Shown: one piece after another, positions 1 through 11,744 of the stretch
How the letters are laid out: each line of letters begins with the position of its first letter
Numbering within the stretch: position 1 is the stretch's first letter
Assembly: GCF_002443255.2 (NCBI RefSeq)
Contig: NW_019211454.1
Coordinates: forward strand, 66,022,179-66,086,178
Direction of reading: 5' to 3'
Length of the DNA: 64,000 bases
From: Varroa destructor
Taxonomy: Eukaryota > Arthropoda > Arachnida > Mesostigmata > Varroidae
Notes under the pieces: generated by a model
Database searches by the model: none
What the model was told of the DNA's origin: nothing
Seen by the model: the letters and a program-made list of their open reading frames with translations, nothing else
Made by a program: the position numbers and the translations under genes

Positions 1-1009
1 CGTTTTTGTGCTTTCACCCTGCGACGACCCCCCGAGCGTCAGCGCAGCTAACGAGTCGCAGGGTTTTCTTCATCCTAAATGAGCCCCTACGCTACTTCTC
101 CCTCCGCGCCCCACTCCGAAGATCAGCTTTCGTGCGAGCGCTTTTTCTCTGATACCGTTGTTCGTAGGAAGTGTGACACTCGTCCAGTTTAATTACAAAC
201 TAATGAAACCGATTTTTGCCGTTCAGTGTATTTCATGGCAGTCTCACCTCGTCACGGGGTGGTGCAAGTCGAGGAAGGCGTGGCACAGGCGTGCTATGAG
301 CTGTGAGGAACATGGTTCATATGACCGACGATCCAGGAAAGGGACGTCTGCCTAGTGGAACCTCTGCAATCGGTTGAAGAGTGACATAAATGCGTTCTAC
401 CATATATGACAGCATCTAATTTAGCCTTCAAGATAAAGCCTGGAGGGACAAGGAGAGAAAGTGCTTACAGTGAAAGACTCATAACTGGGACGTTGGCATG
501 ACTGCCGGTAAGGTTTGATCGCAGATAACACTGCAAGACCTTGTCTACATTGATTCACCTAACAAGAAACGTACGTCATGAGCTAATCTTCGTAATTGTT
601 TTACTCGCCGAATCATCTTGATAGCTAAAATTAATGTATGTTTAACTGCATGTGGGCTGTTGTATGACGCTTTTTATAAATAATAATATGTCTTGAGCTG
701 GAGTGTGACTCGGGAAGCAGTTTCTATCTTTCGTGATAATTGCACATAAATCAGCGATCTAACTGTTTCACTACAGACTGGCATCAAGGGCGCAGGCATC
801 CAGCTAGATAGAACGCACCAATTGGTTATAATTATACTAGAATAGTAAGACATGGAGTACGTAATGGTTTTGAAGCAGTTTTACATGCTAATTCTATTGG
901 TCCTTAGGACAGTTCGAATGAATGAACGCTAGATGCTGTACGTCCATACGATCATGAACACCTTTTACGGTATCGCTTCCATACGAGAGCTTCGCAATTT
1001 TTGACAATA

Positions 1010-1025
1010 TTTTTTTTTTTTTTTT
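1010..1025. repeat. poly-T run (T16)
   Basis: Uninterrupted run of 16 T. It could be a slippage tract or the poly-A tail of a minus-strand retrotransposon insertion, but no retrotransposon body is visible next to it. Confidence 0.9.
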
Positions 1026-1718
1026 AAATAATATTCATGCTTACATTTCTCAGTGATCTCGATTCTACGATGTAACTGCGTGATTAGATTAGAATTGTTA
1101 TTATATTATGATAGTTCATCGTAGTGAACGGCTAAAGTGAACCGTTTTCCAAACGGCATTACGAGCACTGACGAGCACAGAAATGGTTTATTACGAAAAA
1201 AAAAAACAAAAAACACATAGTACTTTATTTATTTAGGCATTTAGAATCATATTATCGATCAGATAAACTCCACGTAGAGCCAATAAACACTTTCAACGAC
1301 CACGAAGCTTTACCTGCAGAATATCCATATCTGGCTTCATAACACTGGTTCAGTTAAGTCCATCGGTAGCTCAACCAGGTACAAGCTGACAGGTGAATCG
1401 CTACCTTCGCAGCTGCCTATAATAAAACGTGCATGTTTCCTTGCAATGAAACGGAAGCAACCAGCTGAATTCGGACCGTAGACGGGCTTTGAAAAGCCGC
1501 GCCCGATGCACAGTTCTCGCGCGTCAAACAGTCGAAGGAGCGCAAATTGTCCTTTTTTACGACAGTGACTATCTAAGCCATGACAGTGGTAATAACGATG
1601 GCCGTAACGGCGTCAAACTTTTAGGACGACGCTAAAGCTTCAAAGATTTTTTTCCATCTACTTTTTTTGTTTCTAGACAAACGATGGTCAGTGATAATAA
1701 ATAAATCGTATGGACGAC

Positions 1719-1739
1719 CGGACGGACGGACGGACGGAC
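1719..1739. repeat. (CGGA)5 tetranucleotide microsatellite
   Basis: Five tandem CGGA units plus a partial unit, read directly from the sequence, in otherwise AT-rich DNA. Confidence 0.9.
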
Positions 1740-4700
1740 TACGAAAATCCGGGGCTAGTGTAAAAATCGGGTTATGTAAAAATGAATAGAAAACGATGCA
1801 TATCCATAGGATCACCTCTGCAGATGTGGATCTACAAAGCACGTGCGATTCTCGGGTTCGTAGGCGAACATGTTATCATTGCATTGTTACAAGGATTTCC
1901 GTCAAGTAATGTCATAAACGTATTATCTCAGCCATTTCTGTACAAAGTTTTGAAGAAGTTGTACTCATACGAGTCGGCGAATAGGCTGAATATCACGCTG
2001 GCCTTTTTGTGCTTCTGATGATTTAGTGCGACATAATACTCGGGACTAAAGTTCATTATTCTGCCTGAAACTACCGCCGCATGACAAGAGTTAGATGTTA
2101 GTAATATTTTTAGCCATAGAACGGTTTTATTGCTACTTTAAAAGATCTGCTGCTAGTGGTTCTGTAAAGTAATATTAGCCCTATAAGCATTTTAGTGAAG
2201 CATGAGTAACTAAGAACCATAGAGAAAGCAACGGTATGAATAAGGCGTGCTGAATATGCCAGATGCTGGCCTGCGCACTCAGAGGCCTTGAAATGGGCGT
2301 CTGTCGTTTTTTCCGTCAAAATTGTTTATGTTGCAAATAGCAAGCCATGCCACCACAACCAGTATCCACACAAAGCATATGCTATGTAAAAATAAACTAA
2401 CTCAAAAGTTAGCAAAAATGTGTGAATTACGAGTAATTGTATTAGTTAAAAACAAAGTCTATCTAATGGTACGTGCTTCTATCTATGATAAAAAATTTAC
2501 GCAACATTACGAAACTCGAACGACAATGGATGGAAAAAAACTAAGTGTATCAGTACACAGGTATACAGGTATCAATTCGTAAACACGTATTTATATCGCA
2601 ACGTGTATCGTAAGGCATAACTAATGTATGCTAGAAATAATTATAATTTGGTCCTAATTTTGACGTTATGTCAAGGCTCTTAATAATTGCTTATCCTTTC
2701 TGGAAGTCCATACTAGAATACTTCTTTCTTTCCTATTGGGAAACTCACAATTTATTCAAATTTATTTACAACAAAAAAGCTTACATGAAAAAGATACTTT
2801 TCAATTTGAGAAAAATTAGGGTTGTGTAACTTTTCTACAGTTTGTATAAAATTTTTCATGACCTGCGGGAATTATTTAATGATATTTACAGAATCAAACA
2901 GAGTTTCTGTCTAACACCGTTAGACTAAAAGCCTGATATATTTTGCTTACATGGATATACAAGCAACGATTTCTGTTATACGGTGTGACATTCCTAATCA
3001 TATTTTCGTTTCATTAGTGGAGCCCTTGAGCTATTTCATTCCGTGTATGTAGTTCCCGTCTCGAGGACTTGTTGTGGGATACCCAGAAGGGGTTTGCTAT
3101 TTCTGAGAATCGTATGGGCGGTGAGCCGGCCACGTACGGTCAGCGTAGAAGTAGTGTTAGCGTTGTCAAAATTGGCCATTTGGCCGATAAAGGGAAAAGT
3201 GGGCCCACTTTTGCTGATTGCCTCTTATTCCGTAGATAACCTGGCCACGGGAAAGCGAACGAGATGACCATCCTCGACTGTACGTTTTTTCTGCCTTTTC
3301 AGTTTAGCTTCCGAGAGAACAGCGACGCCCACTACCACTCAACCCAGCTTTTTTCGCTCTTACGTTCCGAGCCCCTACTGCCATTTCAACTATTCTGCCC
3401 AATCCCGTAGTTCCCTTTCAGTTCTCGCCCGTTTTGGGCCCCCCAAACACGTTTTCTGCCCGAGCTTTCCGATGTTCCAGGGAAACGTCAAGCCGATCCT
3501 TGTTTCATCTTCAAGCAAAAGGCTGAATTAAGCCGAAAAGCCACCGTGTGACGATGTCAATCTTGCTAAGAATTAAGTAGCACGAATTTTTTTCTCGCCA
3601 CTGGTCCTGGGGCACAATAGTATGAATAAATGACGGCAAAAAAAGATGCAGATTAGCTCCTATTACCTCCTGTACATAAGCATGTTGTACGCTTACGTCA
3701 GCTGATCACGACAATTGAAATTAGAGTTCGTGGGCATGAGCTCTCAAAAATGTGTTTATTTCAAATAGCAGCAAAATTTAGCTGATCTGCTCTGACATTA
3801 GCCTGAATCGAATTAAAAAACACGCCTATGCCCGATACAGTCCAGCCAGAAAATGTGCACAAAACTCGAACGTTTGGACAAAATGCTACATGGTTATATT
3901 CAAGTTAAAAACATTCTCTTTATTGAAATGACTAGCGTATATATGCATACGAAAGTTGCAAACAGTCTTTATTTTACGTCATTTCGGCTCCTGTTCTAAA
4001 CAATCTATCGAGAGCTGCTTCATGCGTGACCTTCAAAACCAACATTAGATACTTTATGTTGCCATTGTAGAAACGTTGTCTGATAATCATTCATTTTTAC
4101 GAGCGCATCCAAATTTTCATCTATAGCTACCTTCGTTGAATAACAATTAACCTATCCCATTGTGGGCCTGAGGGAGGTCATGAATCCTTTCCGTGAATGA
4201 TTTCCTTTACTCTGTTAAAGAAAGGAAAGGACACTTCAACGATTAAATTTTCACATAGCGTTTCCTCGAATTGAAGGCAAACCATATTCTGTCTTTAAGG
4301 CAAAAATGTAGTCGCTCAAGTCATAATAGTAACCACTGGGATCAGACCGCGCGGATTAACTTCTGGTTGTATCTTTTATTTTTCTTACTCATCGACAGAC
4401 TTAAACAGTGGTCGGAACATTTCTCGAACTAGCGGAAATAGGAGCGGCCTGGCCTGGAGAGGTCGTGCGCATCTCTTGAAATGCGCTTCCATTGTAACTG
4501 GTAACTAACAAGCATGCAGCTACGCTGGTTTAATTGTAAAGGCAAAAATTAGTAGAAATAAATTAACAGAAAAATAACAATTAAAAGAAAATAATGAATT
4601 AAGGCAAGAGTGGGAATTATTGTTGAAGTTATTAGCTCGACGTATCGAGGAAGAACTCCCGGAAGGTCCAGAAAGACTCAACTCGGATCAATTCCTAATA

Positions 4701-6500
4701 GGGAAGTCTGAAGATTTGCTTACATAGGATTCTGTTGCATGAGTCAGCCGAAATAGAAAATACGTACCAGTGCTAGGGTAATCTGTCATGAAATGTAGCT
4801 GGTACCGTCATTTACAGAAACATCTGCAACTACGTGTTGTGGGATAAAGTACGCAGTAAAGGGGCAAATTTTATCTGAAACCATAATATTCCCCCGAAAT
4901 AGCTGTGTGTTCATTTTTCACACGGTTAAACAACTAAAGAATCACAACTGTTATTAATGTTGTCTTGGACATATAATGACTTGGACCAATACGAACAGAT
5001 TAACTTGTTTTATTTACCTCTTAACAAGGTCCTAAGAACGGCATAGGCCATTACTTGAAACGCATGATTGATTATATTGAAACTTAAAAGAAACGTATTA
5101 GTGATGCTAATTTTTCGTTCACGTTTACGCATATCCTAATTGCATACTGTTTGGCTGAATGGAGGCAAATTCACGCTCTAACTTGTCGTGTATATACATG
5201 AGGATAGACACATTTTGGGTGCTGTTATATTGGAAAAGGCGTCTGCCTCAGCTACGAACCCTGCGCGTCTCATGCTAATAAACTTTCTACAGGTTATAAT
5301 AGTTCTGACCACACGATAGCCGCCATGAGTCTTCGCGCTCTTTCGTACTAGATTTCCTCCATTTGTTTGTAGGGTGGTTAGATTTAGACAATGACATAAG
5401 TAATATAACCACTGTTTCTATCAATTTACTAAATATTGATAATAGATAAGTATTTAGTTAATTTAATCTGCTCGTGGATCCGTTCGGAACAGCTGTTTCA
5501 TTCATCAATAAATCAGGAGATCTAAACTTCAAATGGTACAAACGTTGAAAAAACACTAAGGAACGCCAACAATTGTAGACTATGACATATTCTTATCCAT
5601 TTCCGACCTTTTTAATAATCGCTGGCAGGCGCGGCATTGTTTGTAAATACCGAAGCTAAGGATAAAAATAAAATCTATGCAATTGGGTAAAGCAAACTTG
5701 TTCGTTATGAGTAGTTTATGCTAGATATATTTCGATCCTTTGGATTCAGCGTGTCATTGTAAGTAGATTAAAGCATTTTCAGAGTTTAACATAAAAATTT
5801 AACAAGTGCTATAGTGAATCTTACAGAATGATTCATGGGAAGAATCGGGCTTCGCCCCTAGACAGCGTACAGAGGTATGACCCCCTTTTATGATCGTTAA
5901 TAATGTAGACCCTGTATCTACCATAGTATCCCTAGGGATATTAGCAAAACTGAACCTAAACCACGTATTTACTCATCATACCTGCTAGTGTTGATTATTG
6001 TCAGAAAAAGCGGTAGTGTTCGACGTAAAACACCTGTTGTGTTCAATAGTCTTCGCATGTGTATATTTGATTGCATGTGTATCACACGAGAATTGTCGCT
6101 GCACGTGGAAAGGCTTCTTTAAAACCCCTTCCCTTTAAAAGCAGGCAGTTCATGGTACGTGTTTCCGTGCGCATTTTGTTCGACTTTGATCAGCGGTGGC
6201 AGCCGACGGAGCTCCTGCTGCTTCTATGCCTGCCTCAACTGCATCGGGAGCATTTTGTGAAAAAGTTAAATCAGGGCGCGGCTGGAAGGAGCAGGTGGAT
6301 GAGATAGGTCGAAGTATTCACAGGACCGGGAGAAACTCCACTAGCCAAGACTAAAGAATAGTATGTCAACGAGTCCAGGAAGCGTTCGTTCACTGTCTTG
6401 CTTTTAGCCTGTTAGAACAAGCTGCTTATGCTGGGTGGAGCCTTGGGGGTTGCTGGAGCAGCAGTGGCGGAGACAGAGACAGCCGCGATAGCTCTCTTTT

Positions 6501-6792
6501 AGTGTATGTGTGTGTATATGGCATGGCCAAATGGGGGGGGGGGATAAGCAAGCGAGTGAGCAACGGACCGAAAGCTAGTTTCGAATTCCACGTCGACGTG
6601 GGCGACGCCAGCGATGCGTTCGTCGACGACGAGGGCATCACTCGCGAAGAAAACCCTGTTATAGCAAGGATACCCATCGCAGTGCCCTCCGAGTTGGTTA
6701 ATGCGTCTTCACTAGTTGTCGTTTTTCCTCTGAGCCCTCCTTTGGTCGTATTTAAGGGTTCTGCATGCCCATGGACACAGGGAGATACTTAA
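6501..6792 (+). CDS. possible exon in a small GC-rich island, product unknown
   Basis: The stretch after a pyrimidine-rich acceptor-like site (tctcttttag ending at 6500) stays open to a TAA at 6792. Codons from about 6565 to 6700 are GC-rich in third position and encode an acidic segment containing FHVDVGDASDAFVDDEG. This contrasts with the AT-rich flanks. Against it: an 11-base G run at 6533-6543 inside the frame is a likely frameshift point, no strong donor follows, and an 83-codon minus-strand ORF overlaps. I do not recognise a family. It could equally be a CpG-rich regulatory island. Confidence 0.25.
6533..6543. repeat. poly-G run (G11)
   Basis: Eleven consecutive G. A similar G11 run occurs at 40781-40791. 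Both lie at the edges of GC-rich islands. Confidence 0.9.
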
Positions 6793-9700
6793 ATGGAAAA
6801 AGATTTATGATATATATATATATTCGTGCGGAAAAAACAACTAAAACGGTTATGGTAGTTAATTGGCTCGTCTCGCTATAACAGCAGAAAGTCTCACGGT
6901 GTGAACGCACATTTGTGCTATGTTGATATTTAGTCTCTCGGTGCAATCACTAGATTTCACTAGACGCATAGTGTAGTCCAATCTCGTGTAAGAGTAAAAA
7001 AAAAAAAGTTGTTTTTTAAGCAAACTTCGTACACATTTTTCTTGATTCCATAGCTAGATATTACCTATTAGATCGCTAGGGAAGTATCGATTTTTCATTA
7101 TTTGTTTGTTTATAATTAGGGGAAAATATATTGTTCATGTATGTCTTTCAGAGAATATAGTGCAGTTATATGTATTTCACAAAAGACCTCTCTTCCCTAT
7201 ACTCAATGCGACACACATTCGTAATCGCAGCATACGAGTAAACATTGGGGTAGCTGTGGACTGCCTTTGGCAGGCAACGTTATTTTCACAGGTTTTCGTT
7301 CATTCATTTTCCATAGAGGCCATAATATTTCATAAGCACTGCTACTAGCAGGTCCAATAAAGCGAGGTCAACTTGGGCACATGGTGATTTAATTACAATT
7401 TATTATCAATTAGCGTACTAGCTAGAGTAGGTAAAGTAGGATGGCTCGTTTTTTACTTATGTTATGATAAGACATACGAACAGCTTGCTAAATTGTGGTC
7501 CTCGATGTATCAAGAAGACTGCAGATATCTGCCTCGTTGGCCAATCAGCAGTTCATAGACTTCCTCGAAGTGTCGATTAGACTAGTGTACATAAGCAGTT
7601 CTTCCATTCTTCCTTTATATCGTCGTGTACCAATAGGGAAAACTAGATTTCTTTCTTCAGTTAGGGATTGAGCATTATTTAGGATACTTCATCAGGTAAT
7701 ATCTTGGAAAATTTATATGAACGTTACTCCATTAGCAAGACATTAGTATGGCCGCGCGGCAAAGTTCTTGTACTTGAACATATCATACCTATATACGTAA
7801 AAAGCCTAACACATGTTTTTTTATATTGAATAGACAGACGTCGAATATAGCGTTTATTTGCACACGTATTTGCGAAACGTCAGTGGTCTTTTAAGGTCCA
7901 AAAGAGGGATCGGTGACACTAGCTGTCATACCAAAACTCCTGACTAGATTGGACATGATACTCTAATGGGCACTGATGGCACAGAGTTCCGTTGCCTCCA
8001 ATTCAAAAAGATAGAGGATGTGCAAGCTTACGGTAGTCTGCAGTAATTAATTTCTTTTAGAATATATCTGGATGTTTGATCGGAACTACGGATAATGTTG
8101 TATGCTCGCAGAACAAAACGATTACTTCGATGCTCTCATCGAGGATTATAATTGACAAATTCTACTAGGTCTCACCTAATCAAGTTGAATTTCGTTCACA
8201 AGGCATCATAATTTTCACAAGGCATATGTCAGCCTTAAAGGAAGGTTAATCTTTGGGTGGTCGTCCTGTACGACTGGCGTGAGAATGGTGCTAGTTATGA
8301 ATGCTCTGAAAGGGACAATGGACGTGTGCTAACTTTGCATGCCATAGGAAAGGGCTTCCCTGACAAATTATGGCGGCATACTCTTTGGACGGGATATTTT
8401 TTATCTAGGTCTTCGCAAAACAATTCTTTTCTCAAGATATACATAAAATATAGTGGTTCCGGCGACGCAGCTACCCCTTGTAAATCTTCTAACTTCACTA
8501 ACCAACGTCTGCTTATGGAAATGTGGAAATCTCACAGCATTCGGAGGCTGCCTCATCACTGACAACTTTACTAACAAATCTCAGCTTTACTGTTATTGTT
8601 ACTATTATGCGTGATCCGCATTTTATAATGGACACGCGAAAAGGACCGACTACCGCCATGTACTCCCTTTTTTTTGACGACGCACACGTGTAAGTTTGGT
8701 TATCGTTGTCCAACAGCTCACGTTATAGAAGACGACCCATCTTAACTGTTGCTGTACGGTATCGGTCGGTGCATCGCAAACGGGAGAAAGAAGTTCGTCA
8801 TAATCAATATATAAGGCAATTCTCTTTGTCTGGATGTCCGGTCACAGTTTGCCTCGAGAAACATGTCAAGTGGAATCACGAACGCAAAAGAATCCTTTTT
8901 TTCTATGAGCGCCAATTATATATGTGACTGGATAGTTTAACAGCGTCTTCCGGATGCTGCATTGGAATTGCGACTGGATTTATATGTATCGAATGGCTCT
9001 CAGTCGTTTTTAATGCAAAATGGCATTTCTTTTATGGATATAGTCAGTTACGATCAACTGTGTAAAATCATCCATGTCCACACGATGCTTTTGTTCGGTA
9101 ACAGGCTCGCGCGTTTGATGCTGAGAAATAACTTAGAGGCCGTAAGAAGAGCTGAACGTTTCAAGTTTTATGCCACATTTATTAAGGATAAGTTTTGCCT
9201 CAGGTGGTTAGACTTACTAACACGAAACCGAGTGCAGATTTATCGAATTTAGACCAGCTTACGTGTTCCTAACTTTAGTAGGGTAACACGTTACTATTGC
9301 GCCATCACGAAGATAAAAAGATCGAAGTAAAAACGTTCTATTTGACATCAAAATAACTTCCACTTTAGTTACTCGCATAAAACTGAGTACTCGTTTCTAT
9401 GTGCGATCTTGCTATATTGCTAAAGAGAGACAAACCGGTATATGGCAGATATCGTCTAATGTTTACGTACTGTAAATAATATAGATAATTTTTGCGTCTA
9501 CCAGCAGCGTTTCGCTGTACGCAGTGCATCGTTTCTATCCCAACTGAGCTAAGTCAGCAAATGCCTGATCCGCCATTCACTCACAACATTCAGAGAACTG
9601 AAAGATCCGTTGTAGAAATAGTCGGGTTTTAATGACGATAAGGAGATTAACTTTTGATCATTGCTAGAGTTGTGGTCACAATAATGGTCACTTGAACCTG

Positions 9701-10614
9701 GCAAGAGCTGACGCATCAACCAGGACAACAAAGTACAGGAGCTATTCAATCTAACAATTTTTGTTATTACTATTTGTCCATCATTAAACGTAGGAAAAAG
9801 ACTCCTCTAGCTGCTTTTGATAGATGGATTGGCTGTTGAGCCATTACGTGCGAATGTCCGAAGGCAACAAATCGCCTTGTCTGCAAGCGTGCTTGAGATG
9901 TATGCACATGTAACGATAGTGAAACATGGAATAGCTTAATAATCTTGCTTTATCTTCCTCTACGATAACCCTATAGGTTCAGTAATATGCATTGCGTTTT
10001 TGCTCTATAGCTCTTCTAGCTCTCTTTATCAAGTCCGTAGATATTTTCTTCACTTATTTTTAGTTTTCAAAATGCATAATTATTAAACGAATGAATACTT
10101 GGTATGCTATTTCAGCGACTGCTACAGCTGTGAGAGAATGTAACAACTAGTAAACGCCTTATGCGATAGAAAATGTCGCGGCATTTCTTTCGTTGCTCTG
10201 AAACTAACAATAGATAGTATCACAATTGTGTTATGATACCCAACAATGGCCAAGCACTTCGCTTCGGTTCGCTGGAACTCGGATGGTTAGTTTCCTCGAT
10301 CTACCGGTAACTTTTCGGTGTTTAGAGCATATGACTTACATTTAATAGCGTCCGCCTTCATGTACAGTTACTAGTACCTGTACTGTTGGTAAGGTGTCGT
10401 TAACTTTAGAATTTTTGCCTTGACTGTACCGTAAATGGGCAGGTATTCTTATTTTTCAGCTGTTGCCTAAAATCACTTGCTCACCAGAGATCATTACCAC
10501 TGCAATGGATGAGGTCGTCATTTCGCTGATGTGAGGTCATTTATGGGGTCCGAAGTAATACGCAAGTAGTTCTGGGTAGCGGCCTAAGTTACCGAGATTT
10601 ACGGGCTTAGCGGG
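6793..10614. other. AT-rich non-coding stretch
   Basis: Only short ORFs are present (up to 101 codons at 8257-8562 on the + strand and 96 codons at 8962-9252), with no recognised motif or splice context. An A12 run lies at 6996-7007 and a short (TA)n tract near 6811-6823. No RNA gene is seen. Confidence 0.65.
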
Positions 10615-10616
10615 TG

Positions 10617-10652
10617 TAGGGCCCACTAAAACGTTTCAGACGTTGGGCCCTA
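10617..10652. repeat. 9-bp inverted repeat with 18-nt loop
   Basis: Arms tagggccca (10617-10625) and tgggcccta (10644-10652) are exact reverse complements. The pair lies about 60 bases upstream of the candidate exon at 10715. It might be a protein-binding palindrome or chance. Confidence 0.5.
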
Positions 10653-10714
10653 AACTTCTAGAAAAAGAAGTAATTTAGGGGATTATTGTGTATTGTTGTG
10701 CACCGATTTCTTAG

Positions 10715-10842
10715 AACACAAACACGTTAATGCTGTTATCTGCCTTGATCTAAGAGACTATAAAGGCCAGGCCGACGACGCAAACGCTCGTTGCGTGACC
10801 TGGTCTATCAGGCTACGGGAGCGTTATGGGGCAAAGCTTCGT
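10715..10842 (+). CDS. candidate internal exon, product unknown
   Basis: A 128-nt open segment sits between a pyrimidine-rich acceptor (gatttcttag, AG at 10713-10714) and a donor that matches the metazoan consensus (gtaagt at 10843). Read with two bases belonging to the previous codon, it encodes about 42 residues, including AVICLDLRDYKGQ and CVTWSIRLRERYG, and ends on a whole codon. The next candidate exon on the same strand (11302) begins in matching phase, which would leave a 459-nt intron. I recognise no family. No upstream exon or start codon was found, so the model is partial. The alternative is a chance ORF with chance splice-like sites. Confidence 0.4.
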
Positions 10843-11301
10843 GTAAGTGTCGATTTCACTGATTTTTCATCAGACTACTGAATAAGGTGAATTTGGTACT
10901 GGATATCGTCGTTGAAACCTTGCTCTCAAAAACGCCAGAAAAGCTAAAAATATATGCTTGTCCGGGCTTAGATCGACGACGGTTGGGTTTCGGCCTTTTT
11001 TAAGCCCAGCTTCTCATTACAATTCACGCTGGATTGACCCTAAGCAGGTCAATAATTGCGGTGTTTATACGTGCATTGTTCGAGATAGAACACGCAGACG
11101 AATGCCAGCCTGTATACAGTAACCTTCCAATGATGCAGTGCCGTTGCACTACATAAACATCGGGTTTTATCAAGAGGATATATTTGGTTATCTTTTACAA
11201 GGTACATAATACCCACTGCTGGTAAAGCAGACGAGGATTGCAGGAGTATAGTAAAAGATGTCGTAGTATACCTAGATATCCCATTGTGATATTTATTGCA
11301 G

Positions 11302-11709
11302 CCTACAAAGAAGTGGCATAGAGGCTCTAAAGTCCGCTCAGGTCAATGTCTGGCTAAGCTGTCAAGTTCAGCAGACTTCATGGCCTATGGAACTACGCCC
11401 GTCGGCCGGGAAGAGGGATATGCCTCTAGAGATGCCTCTAGAAGACGGTCAGGGCATTGCTTTACGAGCCCCTCTGGACGACAATGCCAACAATTACGAA
11501 GTAAATCGGCTCTTGCCGGCAACGCATTGCAGCAAGCAACGGACGCTCCCGAAGGTGCACATAACACTAGGTTAGGTCGAATTTCTAAACCATGTGAGGC
11601 ACACGTCACAGATAATAGTGGTAGTATTGAATTGCTTAGCCCCAAAGAAAAAGCATGTACGTGCCAACAATCTGCATGGAAAAGTTGTGCAAGCAACTGG
11701 ATATTGTAA
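11302..11709 (+). CDS. candidate 3' exon, product unknown
   Basis: This follows a strong acceptor (atttattgcag, AG at 11300-11301) and stays open for 135 codons to a TAA. Its frame is the one demanded by the phase-0 end of the exon at 10715-10842. The encoded segment is polar, rich in Ser, Arg, Gln and Cys (starts PTKKWHRGSK, ends SCASNWIL), without membrane segments or recognisable motifs. A second frame (ending near 11575) and a 119-codon minus-strand ORF overlap, so the reading frame is not settled. A tandem 12-mer near 11422-11446 (atgcctctagag followed by a one-base variant) falls inside. No AATAAA is seen just downstream. Confidence 0.35.
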   Translation, partial: PTKKWHRGSKVRSGQCLAKLSSSADFMAYGTTPVGREEGYASRDASRRRSGHCFTSPSGRQCQQLRSKSALAGNALQQATDAPEGAHNTRLGRISKPCEAHVTDNSGSIELLSPKEKACTCQQSAWKSCASNWIL

Positions 11710-11744
11710 GGCTTAACAGGGCTGCTGTTGGGCGGTGGGTTCAT

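Larger units (their letters stand above)
1..6400. other. AT-rich non-coding stretch
   Basis: No open frame here exceeds about 86 codons and none has recognisable protein motifs or a convincing splice-site pair. The stretch holds a T16 run, A-rich runs near 1195-1215, and a short CGGA tetranucleotide repeat. I see no RNA gene. It is best read as intergenic or intronic DNA. Confidence 0.7.
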
